Counted from the stretch's first letter, positions 1-5,047 are shown. The stretch: 5,047 bases of DNA from Actinomycetota bacterium (GCA_013696185.1 JACCZA010000002.1:1-5047), one strand, 5' to 3'. The notes: a model not told the origin generated them from the letters alone. Program-made: numbers and translations.

Positions 1-614
1 TCGTCCTCGACCGCAGGCTCGGCGGGCTCCCGCCCGGACTGCGGCTCCGGCTCGGGCGGAGGCGGCGGGGCGCTCGCTTCGACCGGCTGCGCGGTCTCGG
101 CCGGCTGCGGCCGCTTGTAGGGCAGCACTTCGGAGATCGTCTTGCCGCGCATGCGGGCGACGTCCTCCGGGCGGCGGAGCTGGCGCAGACCGGCGATCGT
201 CGCCTTGGCCATGTTGATCGGGTTCGTCGTGCCGAGACTCTTCGCGAGGATGTCGCGGATCCCGGCAAGCTCGAGGACCGCCCGCACGCCCCCGCCGGCG
301 ATCACGCCGGTGCCCTCGCTCGCCGGGCGCAGCATCACGCGCGCGGCGTCGAACTTCCCGAGGGTCTCGTGCGTGATCGTCGTGCCGTGCTTCGGCACCT
401 GGAAGAGGTTCTTCTTCGCGTCGTCGACGGCCTTCGTGATCGCGAGCGGCACCTCGCGAGCCTTGCCGTAGCCGAGGCCGACACGATCGACCTCGTCGCC
501 GATCACGACGAGGGCGGTGAAGGAGAAGCGCCGGCCGCCCTGCACCACCTTGGCGACACGGTTGATCTCGACGACGCGTTCCTTGAGCTCTCTGCTCTCG
601 GCGGTCTCTGACAT
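1..614 (-). CDS. rpsE: 30S ribosomal protein uS5 with C-terminal extension (3' end outside window)
   Basis: uS5 binds 16S rRNA near the decoding region and the mRNA entry channel, and contributes to translational accuracy. The ATG at 614 opens a frame of 204 codons with no stop before the window edge. Residues about 11-75 form the double-stranded-RNA-binding-like N-terminal domain, with GGRRFSFTALVVIGD at 26-40 and GLGYGKAREVP at 46-56. Residues about 80-148 form the C-terminal domain, with RPASEGTGVIAGGG at 96-109 and LGTTNPINMAKATIAGL at 127-143. The conserved protein normally ends near residue 165-170. Here the frame continues into a Pro/Glu-rich tail (about 168 onward) with five prolines at 183-187. 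Residue 25 is Gln where most relatives have Lys before the Gly-Gly loop. The start lies 2 bases after the rplR stop. The tail could belong to a longer S5 or to a fused partner; the window cannot decide. Confidence 0.96.
   Translation of the reverse strand, partial: MSETAESRELKERVVEINRVAKVVQGGRRFSFTALVVIGDEVDRVGLGYGKAREVPLAITKAVDDAKKNLFQVPKHGTTITHETLGKFDAARVMLRPASEGTGVIAGGGVRAVLELAGIRDILAKSLGTTNPINMAKATIAGLRQLRRPEDVARMRGKTISEVLPYKRPQPAETAQPVEASAPPPPPEPEPQSGREPAEPAVED
54..68 (-). other. Five-proline run in the uS5 tail
   Basis: Codons 183-187 of the uS5 frame read CCG CCG CCT CCG CCC, five prolines in a row, inside a Pro/Glu-rich tail. Polyproline runs of three or more are known to slow ribosomes and to depend on elongation factor P. 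Whether this run pauses translation here is inference. Confidence 0.85.
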
Positions 615-616
615 GC

Positions 617-973
617 TCAAAATCGAAGTCCTCCCTCGCGCGCGCCGTCGGCAAGCGCCTTCACTCGACCGTGGTACAGGTAGCCGCCGCGATCGAACAC
701 GACGGCCTCGATCTCGGCCTGCTTGGCCTTCTCCGCCAGGAGCTTGCCCACCTCGGCTGCCTGCTCGACCTTCGAGCCCTTGAACGACTCGAGGTTGATC
801 CAGCTCGCGCCCGCGAGCGTTCTGCCGCCGGCGTCGTCGATCAGTTGCGCCGAGATGCCGCGGTTCGACCGGTACACCGCGAGGCGCGGACGCTCGACGG
901 TCCCGACGACCTTGCCACGGATACGACGGTGGCGGCGCTCGCGTGCCTGACGGGTCGTGAGCGCGGTGCTCAT
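617..973 (-). CDS. rplR: 50S ribosomal protein uL18
   Basis: uL18 binds 5S rRNA with uL5 and helps dock it onto the 50S central protuberance. The product is 118 residues, a normal length. It has a basic N-terminus (about 8-30, rich in Arg and His), then RPRLAVYRSNRGISAQLIDD at 28-47, and the characteristic C-terminal end YHGRVKALADGAREGGLRF at 100-118. The ATG at 973 overlaps the rplF stop in an ATGA arrangement, and an AAGGTG-like ribosome binding site lies inside the end of rplF. The same frame stays open upstream across most of rplF, but that part has no uL18 similarity and lies out of frame over a conserved gene, so the ATG at 973 is the sound start. rpsE follows after 2 bases. Confidence 0.96.
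   Translation of the reverse strand: MSTALTTRQARERRHRRIRGKVVGTVERPRLAVYRSNRGISAQLIDDAGGRTLAGASWINLESFKGSKVEQAAEVGKLLAEKAKQAEIEAVVFDRGGYLYHGRVKALADGAREGGLRF
630..634 (-). promoter_or_regulatory. Distant ribosome binding site of rpsE
   Basis: GGAGG on the minus strand lies 15 bases before the rpsE ATG at 614, inside the end of rplR. That spacing is longer than usual. Since the rplR stop is only 2 bases before the ATG, reinitiation by the terminating ribosome may matter more than this site. Confidence 0.5.
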
Positions 974-1503
974 GCGCGCTTGCCCACCTTCCGGCGCACG
1001 TACTCGCCCTCGTAGCGGATGCCCTTCCCCTTGTAGGGCTCGGGCGGGCGCACGCGGCGGATCTCGGCGGCCGTCTGGCCCACGCGCTGCTTGTCGACGC
1101 CCCTGACGAGCACCTGGGTCGGCACGGGCACCTCGAAGGTGATCCCCTGGGGCGCGTCGATCACGACGGAGTGGGAGTAGCCGACGTTGAGCTCGAGCGC
1201 CGTGCCTCGAAGCGCCGCGCGATAGCCGACCCCCTGGATCTCGAGCCGGCGCTGGAAGCCGTTCGTCACGCCCTCGACCATGTTCGCCACGAGCGTGCGC
1301 GTGAGGCCGTGGAGCGCCCGGTCCTCGCCGCGCTCGGTCGGGCGCGTGACGACGAGCTGGTCGCCGTCGCGCTCGATCTTCATGCGCGTGGGGACCGCCT
1401 GCGTCAGCTCGCCGAGCGGGCCGTTCACCATCACGCGGCCGGGATCGATCGAGACGTTGACGCTCGACGGGACTGGGATTGGTTGTCTTCCGATTCGGCT
1501 CAT
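970..1503 (-). CDS. rplF: 50S ribosomal protein uL6
   Basis: uL6 binds 23S rRNA near the sarcin-ricin loop and the factor-binding site at the base of the L7/L12 stalk. The product is 177 residues, the usual bacterial length. It opens with the typical MSRIGRQPIPVP and contains the two repeated uL6 domains (about 1-82 and 83-177). The family signature PEPYKGKGIRY is present at 154-164, and the C-terminus is basic (VRRKVGKRA). The ATG at 1503 lies 7 bases after the rpsH stop. The only visible ribosome binding site is GGTGA overlapping that stop, consistent with coupled translation. The last bases overlap rplR by 4. Confidence 0.97.
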   Translation of the reverse strand: MSRIGRQPIPVPSSVNVSIDPGRVMVNGPLGELTQAVPTRMKIERDGDQLVVTRPTERGEDRALHGLTRTLVANMVEGVTNGFQRRLEIQGVGYRAALRGTALELNVGYSHSVVIDAPQGITFEVPVPTQVLVRGVDKQRVGQTAAEIRRVRPPEPYKGKGIRYEGEYVRRKVGKRA

Positions 1504-1510
1504 AGCGCAC

Positions 1511-1906
<396 letters not shown>

Positions 1907-1916
1907 CGGTTTCCCC

Positions 1917-2102
1917 CTACCACGAGCTCTTCGTCATGCCGGGAATGACGCCCTGATGCGCGAGCTCACGCAGGCAGATGCGGCAGAGGCCGAACTTGCG
2001 GAAGACCGCGCGCGGCCTGCCGCAGCGCCTGCAGCGCGTGTACTGACGGACGTGGTAGCGCTGCGTGCGCGCCTGCTTGACGACGAGCGACTTCTTGGCC
2101 AC
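1917..2102 (-). CDS. rpsN: 30S ribosomal protein uS14, zinc-binding type
   Basis: uS14 sits in the 30S head next to uS3 and uS10 and binds 16S rRNA. The product is 61 residues, the length of the short zinc-containing form (type Z), as opposed to the longer cysteine-free form of about 100 residues. The four zinc ligands are in the expected places: C24 and C27 (CRRC), and C40 and C43 (CRIC). The C-terminus GVIPGMTKSSW is typical. The start is GTG at 2102, whose G is also the last base of the rplE TAG stop (TAGTG). A GGGAG ribosome binding site lies 11 bases upstream, inside rplE. Many actinobacteria also encode a zinc-free uS14 elsewhere for zinc starvation; this window cannot show it. Confidence 0.97.
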   Translation of the reverse strand: MAKKSLVVKQARTQRYHVRQYTRCRRCGRPRAVFRKFGLCRICLRELAHQGVIPGMTKSSW

Positions 2103-2701
2103 TAGGCGTTCTGCTCCCTTCCGGCCGCGGCGAACGGCAACCCGAGGCCGCGCAGCAGCGCGCGCGCCTGGTCGTCGGTCTCCGCGGTCGTGGTGATCGC
2201 GACGTCGAGCCCGCGAATCGTGCTCACGTCGTCGTAGTTGAGCTCGGGAAAGATGATCTGCTCGCGGATTCCGAGCGAGTAGTTGCCGCGACCGTCGAAC
2301 GAGTCGGGATTGAGGCCGCGGAAGTCGCGGATCCTCGGCAGCGCGATCGAGACCAGCCGGTCGAGGAACTCGTACATGCGCTCGCCCCGCAGCGTCACGC
2401 GCGTGCCCACCGGCATGCCCTCGCGCAGCTTGAAGCTCGCGATCGACTTGCGAGCGCGGCGCATCTGCGCGCGCTGCCCGGCGATCGTCGTCAGCTCCTC
2501 CATCGCGGCGTCCAGCTGCTTGGCGTCGGTCTTCGCCTCGCCGACGCCCATGTTGAGCGTGATCTTGCGCACGCGCGGCACCTGCATCACCGACTTCAGC
2601 TCGAGCTCGTCCTTCAGCTGCGGGCGCAGCTCGCCCTCGTAGAGCGCCTTCAGGCGCGCGACGTAGCCGTTCTCTCCCGTCTTCTTGCGCGGGGGCGTCA
2701 T
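2102..2701 (-). CDS. rplE: 50S ribosomal protein uL5
   Basis: uL5 binds 5S rRNA in the central protuberance, forms intersubunit bridge B1b and contacts P-site tRNA. The product is 199 residues, somewhat longer than the usual 180 or so. The extra residues are at the N-terminus (MTPPRKKTGENG) and at an Ala/Gly-containing C-terminal end. Core motifs are ITLNMGVGEA at 47-56, RKSIASFKLREGMPVGTRVT at 84-103, and FRGLNPDSFDGRGNYSLGI at 127-145. The ATG at 2701 overlaps the rplX stop as ATGA. A long Shine-Dalgarno match, AGGTGATC, sits just upstream in rplX and supports this start. The stop overlaps the rpsN GTG by one base. Confidence 0.97.
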   Translation of the reverse strand: MTPPRKKTGENGYVARLKALYEGELRPQLKDELELKSVMQVPRVRKITLNMGVGEAKTDAKQLDAAMEELTTIAGQRAQMRRARKSIASFKLREGMPVGTRVTLRGERMYEFLDRLVSIALPRIRDFRGLNPDSFDGRGNYSLGIREQIIFPELNYDDVSTIRGLDVAITTTAETDDQARALLRGLGLPFAAAGREQNA

Positions 2702-3069
2702 CTGTCGATCACCTGACGGCAGCCCTCGCGCTTGCAGACGCGAACCCGCACGGTCTCGCCTTTGACCTCGCGCTCCTCGATCCCGATGCGCGTGGGGCGC
2801 CGGCAGGTCGGACAGACGACCATCACCTTGTCCACGGCGAGCGCGGCCGGCTTCTCGATCACGCCGCCCGGCTCGATCTGCGGGCCGCCCATGCGGCTCG
2901 TGTTGCGGACGGGGCGAGGGCGCGTGTGGCGCTTGGCGAGGTTCAGGTTCTCGACGATCACGCGCCGCTCGCGCGGGCGCGCCTCGAGCACGCGCCCCTG
3001 CTTGCCGCGGTCCTTGCCGCTCAGGATCTGCACGAGATCCCCTCGCTTGACCTTCATCTTCACCGGCAT
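2698..3069 (-). CDS. rplX: 50S ribosomal protein uL24 with four-cysteine C-terminus
   Basis: uL24 is an early-assembly protein that binds the 5' domain of 23S rRNA near the peptide tunnel exit. The N-terminal KOW motif is clear at about 7-34 (KRGDLVQILSGKDRGKQGRV at 8-27), followed by VENLNLAKRHTRP at 39-51. The product is 123 residues, longer than the common 100-105, mostly through its C-terminus. That region carries C86-x2-C89 and C112-x4-C117, a pattern that could bind zinc. Cysteine-bearing uL24 variants with a C-terminal CxxC pair exist, but the four-residue spacer in the second pair is less usual to my knowledge. The ATG at 3069 lies one base after the rplN stop, with GAGGTG seven bases upstream. 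The gene overlaps rplE by 4 bases. Confidence 0.96.
   Translation of the reverse strand: MPVKMKVKRGDLVQILSGKDRGKQGRVLEARPRERRVIVENLNLAKRHTRPRPVRNTSRMGGPQIEPGGVIEKPAALAVDKVMVVCPTCRRPTRIGIEEREVKGETVRVRVCKREGCRQVIDR
2707..2714 (-). promoter_or_regulatory. Ribosome binding site of rplE
   Basis: The minus strand reads AGGTGATC, an eight-base match to the Shine-Dalgarno sequence complementary to the 3' end of bacterial 16S rRNA. It ends five bases before the ATG at 2701 and lies within the rplX coding region. It is the longest such match I found in the window. Confidence 0.75.
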
Positions 3070-3070
3070 C

Positions 3071-3439
3071 TCAGAGCACCTCGGGAGCTAGGGAGACGAT
3101 CTTCATGAAGTTGCGCTCGCGCAGCTCACGGGCGACCGGCCCGAAGATGCGCGTCCCGCGCGGGTTGTTCGCGTTGTCGATGATCACGGCTGCGTTCTCG
3201 TCGAAGGCGATCTGCGTGCCGTCGTCGCGGCCGTACGGCTTCTTCGTCCGCACGACGACTGCCTTGACGACATCGCCCTTCTTGACGGCGCCCTGCGGGC
3301 TCGCCTGCTTCACGGTACCGACGATGACGTCCCCCACGCGGGCGTAGCGGCGCTTGGAGCCGCCCATCACGCGGATGCAGAGGATCACGCGGGCACCCGT
3401 GTTGTCGGCGACGCGCAGTCTGGACTCGGTCTGGATCAC
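3071..3439 (-). CDS. rplN: 50S ribosomal protein uL14
   Basis: uL14 lies on the intersubunit face of the 50S, contributes to bridges with 16S rRNA and is the docking site of the silencing factor RsfS. The product is 122 residues, the exact usual length. It starts MIQTESRLRVADNTGAR and contains the family signature around 60-86 (VVVRTKKPYGRDDG, then FDENAAVIID). It ends MKIVSLAPEVL at 112-122, a very typical finish. The start is GTG at 3439, overlapping the rpsQ stop as GTGA, with AGGA six bases upstream in rpsQ. In E. coli this is the first gene of the spc operon with its own promoter. Here the overlap with rpsQ leaves no intergenic promoter region. Confidence 0.97.
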   Translation of the reverse strand: MIQTESRLRVADNTGARVILCIRVMGGSKRRYARVGDVIVGTVKQASPQGAVKKGDVVKAVVVRTKKPYGRDDGTQIAFDENAAVIIDNANNPRGTRIFGPVARELRERNFMKIVSLAPEVL

Positions 3440-4152
3440 TGCGCTTCCTGCAGGACTTCGGCGAGCCGCCAGGTCTTTGTCTTCGAGATCGGTCGCGTCT
3501 CGACGATGCGCACGATGTCGCCCGCCTTCGCCCGGTTCGCCTCGTCGTGCGCGTGGAACTTGCGCGAGCGCCGGACGACCTTCTTGTAGCGGCGATGCGC
3601 CTTGATCGTGTCCACCTTGACGACGATCGTCTTGTCCATCGCGGCCGAGACGACGACGCCTCGCCGCTCTTGCCGCGCGCCGCGCTCGCCCTCGGGCTTC
3701 GGCAGGCGGACGATCGGCTTGCGCGGTGCCGACTGGTCGCGCACCGGGCGCGGGCGCTTCCGGCGCAGGGCGCGCGGCAGCCGCTTCTTGGTGCGCCGCT
3801 CGGGGGCCGTCACCTCGACCGGCGCCGCCACGGCCTCGGCTGCGGGCGCCTCCTCGTCCGGGGGCTCGGGCGCCTCCTCGGCCGGGGGCTCGAGCTCCTC
3901 CGCCGCGGCTGCGGGACTGTCCACGGCAGCAAGCGCAGCCACCGTTTCCGCCTCGGGCTCCCCGCTCGCAGGCGCCTCGCTCGCAGGGCTCTCCTCGGGC
4001 GCAGGCGCGGCGTCTGCGGCGGGCACCTCTGCGGCGGAGGGCGCGTCCCCGGACAGCGGCTCGCCCGTGGGTGCCTCGGGCTCGCTCAGGGGCGTCTCCT
4101 CCGGCTGCACGTCGGGCTCCTCTCCGGCCGTCGTCGTGTCGTCAGCTGCCAT
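3436..4152 (-). CDS. rpsQ: 30S ribosomal protein uS17 with long acidic-basic N-terminal extension
   Basis: uS17 is a primary 16S rRNA-binding protein of the 30S body. The conserved OB-fold domain is at about 161-236, with GVVVSAAMDKTIVVKVDTIK at 165-184, RRSRKFHAHDEAN at 194-206, GDIVRIVETRPISKTKTWRL at 211-230. The family is usually 80-110 residues; this product is 238. Residues 1-118 are rich in Ala, Glu, Pro, Ser and Asp, with 32 acidic and no Lys or Arg, and no aromatic residue. Residues 119-160 are strongly basic (18 Lys or Arg). A near-perfect eight-residue tandem repeat occurs at 88-103. The ATG at 4152 abuts the rpmC stop (TAGATG) and has GGGGAGG ending six bases upstream, the best ribosome binding site nearby, which supports the long form. 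A GTG at codon 114 (3811-3813) is a weaker alternative giving 125 residues. The identity of the core is certain; the role of the extension is unknown. Confidence 0.93.
   Translation of the reverse strand: MAADDTTTAGEEPDVQPEETPLSEPEAPTGEPLSGDAPSAAEVPAADAAPAPEESPASEAPASGEPEAETVAALAAVDSPAAAAEELEPPAEEAPEPPDEEAPAAEAVAAPVEVTAPERRTKKRLPRALRRKRPRPVRDQSAPRKPIVRLPKPEGERGARQERRGVVVSAAMDKTIVVKVDTIKAHRRYKKVVRRSRKFHAHDEANRAKAGDIVRIVETRPISKTKTWRLAEVLQEAQ
3446..3449 (-). promoter_or_regulatory. Ribosome binding site of rplN (GTG start)
   Basis: AGGA on the minus strand ends six bases before the GTG at 3439, inside the end of rpsQ. It supports the GTG as the rplN start, in agreement with the conserved uL14 N-terminus MIQTESRL. 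Confidence 0.65.
3676..4152 (-). other. Region encoding the disordered bipartite N-terminal extension of uS17
   Basis: These bases encode uS17 residues 1-159. The first 118 residues use only about eleven amino acid types and carry no positive charge. The charge then flips abruptly at R119, and the next 42 residues have 18 Lys or Arg against 3 acidic residues. No hydrophobic segment long enough for a membrane span and no signal peptide are visible. Intrinsic disorder is inferred from composition. Confidence 0.85.
3844..3891 (-). repeat. Two tandem 24-base in-frame repeats in the uS17 extension
   Basis: Bases 3844-3867 and 3868-3891 are directly adjacent copies differing at one position (t at 3857 against g at 3881). 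Each copy is exactly eight codons, giving EPPAEEAP at residues 88-95 and EPPDEEAP at 96-103. The single difference changes Ala to Asp. Keeping the frame and the composition suggests the acidic region grows by slippage or unequal recombination of short GC-rich units. Confidence 0.92.
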
Positions 4153-4356
4153 CTAGTGCCTCCCCAGGCTGTGCTCGCGCTCGTTCCGGATCGTCAGGAT
4201 GCGCGCGATCTCGCGCTTCGCGAGCTGCACCCGCGCCGAGTTCTCGAGCGCTCCCGTGGCCGACTGGAAGCGCAGGTTGAACAGCTCCCGACGCGCCTCC
4301 GACATGCGCCGGTCGAGCTCGTCGTCGCTCATGTCTCGGAGCTGCCTAGCTCTCAA
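4153..4356 (-). CDS. rpmC: 50S ribosomal protein uL29
   Basis: uL29 is a small two-helix protein next to the polypeptide exit tunnel, where it helps form the docking platform for trigger factor and the signal recognition particle with uL23. The product is 67 residues, a normal length. It shows the family pattern LRDMSDDELDRRMSEARREL at 6-25, NLRFQ at 27-31, and VQLAKREIARILTIRNERE at 43-61. The start is TTG at 4356, overlapping the last 11 bases of rplP. It is preferred over the ATG at 4332 because it restores the usual uL29 N-terminus, and because GGAGG lies nine bases upstream while no such site precedes the ATG. The stop is directly followed by the rpsQ ATG. Confidence 0.95.
   Translation of the reverse strand: MRARQLRDMSDDELDRRMSEARRELFNLRFQSATGALENSARVQLAKREIARILTIRNEREHSLGRH
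4159..4165 (-). promoter_or_regulatory. Ribosome binding site of rpsQ
   Basis: The minus strand reads GGGGAGG, ending six bases before the ATG at 4152, a near-ideal spacing. It lies inside the end of rpmC. It decides the start of rpsQ, since it places initiation at the far N-terminus of the long extension and not near the conserved domain. Confidence 0.85.
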
Positions 4357-4771
4357 AGAGATCGCCCTCCCGCTTCACGATCTTGGTCTTGACCGACAAC
4401 TTGGTGCCCGCCAGGCGAAGCGCCTCTTTCGCGAGCGACTCCGGCACGCCGGCGAGCTCGAACATGACGCGGCCGGGCTTGATCACGACGACCCAGTGCT
4501 CCGGCGAGCCCTTGCCCGAGCCCATGCGCGTCTCCGCGGGCTTCTGCGTCACCGGCTTGTCCGGGAAGACGTTGATCCAGACCTTGCCGCCGCGCTTGAT
4601 CTTGCGCGTCATGGCGATCCGGGCCGCCTCGATCTGGCGGTTCGTGACCCACGCTGCCTCCAGCGCCTTCAACCCGAACTCGCCGAACTGGACGGTCGTC
4701 TGGCCCTTCGACGTGCCGGCGCGCCGGCCGCGCTGCACCTTGCGGAACTTCGTCTTCTTCGGAAGCAGCAT
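4346..4771 (-). CDS. rplP: 50S ribosomal protein uL16
   Basis: uL16 is a late-assembly protein at the 50S A-site and central protuberance, contacting A-site tRNA near the peptidyl transferase centre. The product is 141 residues, slightly above the usual 136-140. Conserved blocks are the N-terminal MLLPKKTKFRKVQRGR, VTNRQIEAARIAMTRKIKRG at 42-61, GKVWINVFPDKPVT at 62-75, and KPAETRMGSGKGSPEHWV at 77-94. The arginine corresponding to the one hydroxylated by RoxA-type oxygenases in E. coli is present (R82). The ATG at 4771 overlaps the rpsC TGA by one base (TGATG). The ribosome binding site is weak (GAGAAG), which suggests coupling to rpsC translation. The C-terminal end overlaps rpmC by 11 bases. 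Confidence 0.97.
   Translation of the reverse strand: MLLPKKTKFRKVQRGRRAGTSKGQTTVQFGEFGLKALEAAWVTNRQIEAARIAMTRKIKRGGKVWINVFPDKPVTQKPAETRMGSGKGSPEHWVVVIKPGRVMFELAGVPESLAKEALRLAGTKLSVKTKIVKREGDLFES
4366..4370 (-). promoter_or_regulatory. Ribosome binding site of rpmC
   Basis: GGAGG within a GGGAGGG run on the minus strand sits nine bases before the TTG at 4356. It lies inside the rplP coding region and supports the TTG start over the in-frame ATG at 4332. Confidence 0.8.
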
Positions 4772-5047
4772 CAGCCGGACTTCTCGGCGCTCGGATCGCC
4801 GGACTGGTCGAGCTTGGTCGGATCCTCGTGCATCGTCTTCGGCGTCGTCGAGTCGGGCGCCTCGGCGACCGCCTCGGGCACGACCTCGACCTGCGGCTCG
4901 ATCACGGGCTGCTCCCGGCCCTCGGCCGAGACGGCCTTCGGATCCGTACGCGGTGACTCGACGTTGTCCTGGCCCCGTGCGCGGTCCCGCGCGCCGGGGC
5001 GCGTCCCACCGGGACGCCCGCCCGGCCCGGGCCTGCCACCCTCGCCG
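4771..5047 (-). CDS. rpsC: 30S ribosomal protein uS3, C-terminal tail only (5' part outside window)
   Basis: The frame is open from the window edge to a TGA at 4773-4771, giving the last 91 residues. None of the conserved KH or C-terminal uS3 domains is in view, so the identity rests on position directly before rplP and on composition. The first 20 or so residues are a Gly/Arg/Pro stretch (GGRPGPGGRPGGTRPG), of the kind that follows the uS3 core in high-GC bacteria. The remainder is an acidic, Pro- and Val-containing tail with segments such as EPQVEVVPEAVAEAPD and a final GDPSAEKSG. uS3 lines the mRNA entry channel and has mRNA helicase activity with uS4 and uS5. The tail is probably disordered. 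The stop overlaps the rplP start by one base. Confidence 0.82.
   Translation of the reverse strand, partial: GEGGRPGPGGRPGGTRPGARDRARGQDNVESPRTDPKAVSAEGREQPVIEPQVEVVPEAVAEAPDSTTPKTMHEDPTKLDQSGDPSAEKSG

Noticed and set aside
974..1510. Upstream in-frame continuation of rplR across rplF, giving a 297-codon frame
   Set aside because: The extra part is Arg/Ala/Pro-rich shadow sequence out of frame with conserved uL6. uL18 homology begins at the ATG at 973, which also forms the ATGA junction.
1907..1916. Promoter or terminator in the longest intergenic gap (rpsN/rpsH)
   Set aside because: The gap is only 10 bases and is accounted for by the rpsH ribosome binding site and spacer.
2698..3080. Possible uS8 autoregulatory mRNA site near the rplX/rplE junction, as known in E. 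coli
   Set aside because: I could not identify the characteristic helix by eye, and the junctions here are overlapping and fully coding. An RNA covariance search would be needed to support it.
3700..4140. Fusion of uS17 to a distinct functional domain at its N-terminus
   Set aside because: The extension is low-complexity and shows no domain, catalytic motif, signal peptide or membrane segment, so it is described as a disordered extension instead.
3547..4392. A 281-codon open frame on the plus strand opposite rpsQ and rpmC
   Set aside because: It lies antisense to well-supported ribosomal genes, has an Arg/Leu/Gly-rich composition with no recognisable motif, and is what GC-rich codon bias on the other strand produces.
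4353..4652. A 99-codon minus-strand frame inside rplP
   Set aside because: It overlaps conserved uL16 in another frame, with Gly/Arg/Gln-rich low-complexity translation and no family similarity.

Overview
This window is an uninterrupted stretch of the conserved bacterial S10-spc ribosomal protein supercluster. All genes lie on the minus strand. In transcription order (high to low coordinates) they are rpsC (3' end only), rplP, rpmC, rpsQ, rplN, rplX, rplE, rpsN (zinc type), rpsH, rplF, rplR and rpsE (C-terminus runs off the window). The order is the canonical one. The genes downstream in most bacteria (rpmD, rplO, secY) would lie beyond position 1, and rplV, rpsS and rplB beyond 5047.

The DNA is very GC-rich with strong G/C third-position bias, so many spurious open frames appear on both strands. 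The ribosomal proteins look bacterial and closest in style to Actinomycetota: the uL14 sequence, the four-cysteine uS14 and the tails on uS3 and uS5 all fit. A deep-branching high-GC actinobacterium (for example a Thermoleophilia-like lineage) is my best guess, held with low confidence because there is no 16S or other marker.

Packing is extreme. Neighbouring genes overlap by 1, 4 or 11 bases or are separated by 0 to 10 bases, so there is no intergenic space for an internal promoter or terminator. Translational coupling is probably the rule: junctions read TGATG, TAGATG, GTGA, TGAGATG, ATGA or TAGTG. Three genes use non-ATG starts: rpmC (TTG), rplN (GTG) and rpsN (GTG).

The unusual content is in protein tails rather than in extra genes. 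uS17 carries an N-terminal extension of about 160 residues, made of an acidic Ala/Glu/Pro segment with no lysine or arginine followed by a strongly basic segment. uS5 has a Pro/Glu-rich C-terminal extension with five consecutive prolines that is still open at the window edge. uS3 ends in a Gly/Arg/Pro stretch and then an acidic tail. All three are small-subunit proteins. uL24 also has a four-cysteine pattern suggesting a metal-binding C-terminus. I see no mobile element, CRISPR array, RNA gene or undescribed multi-gene system here. No stretch longer than 10 bases lies outside a coding region.
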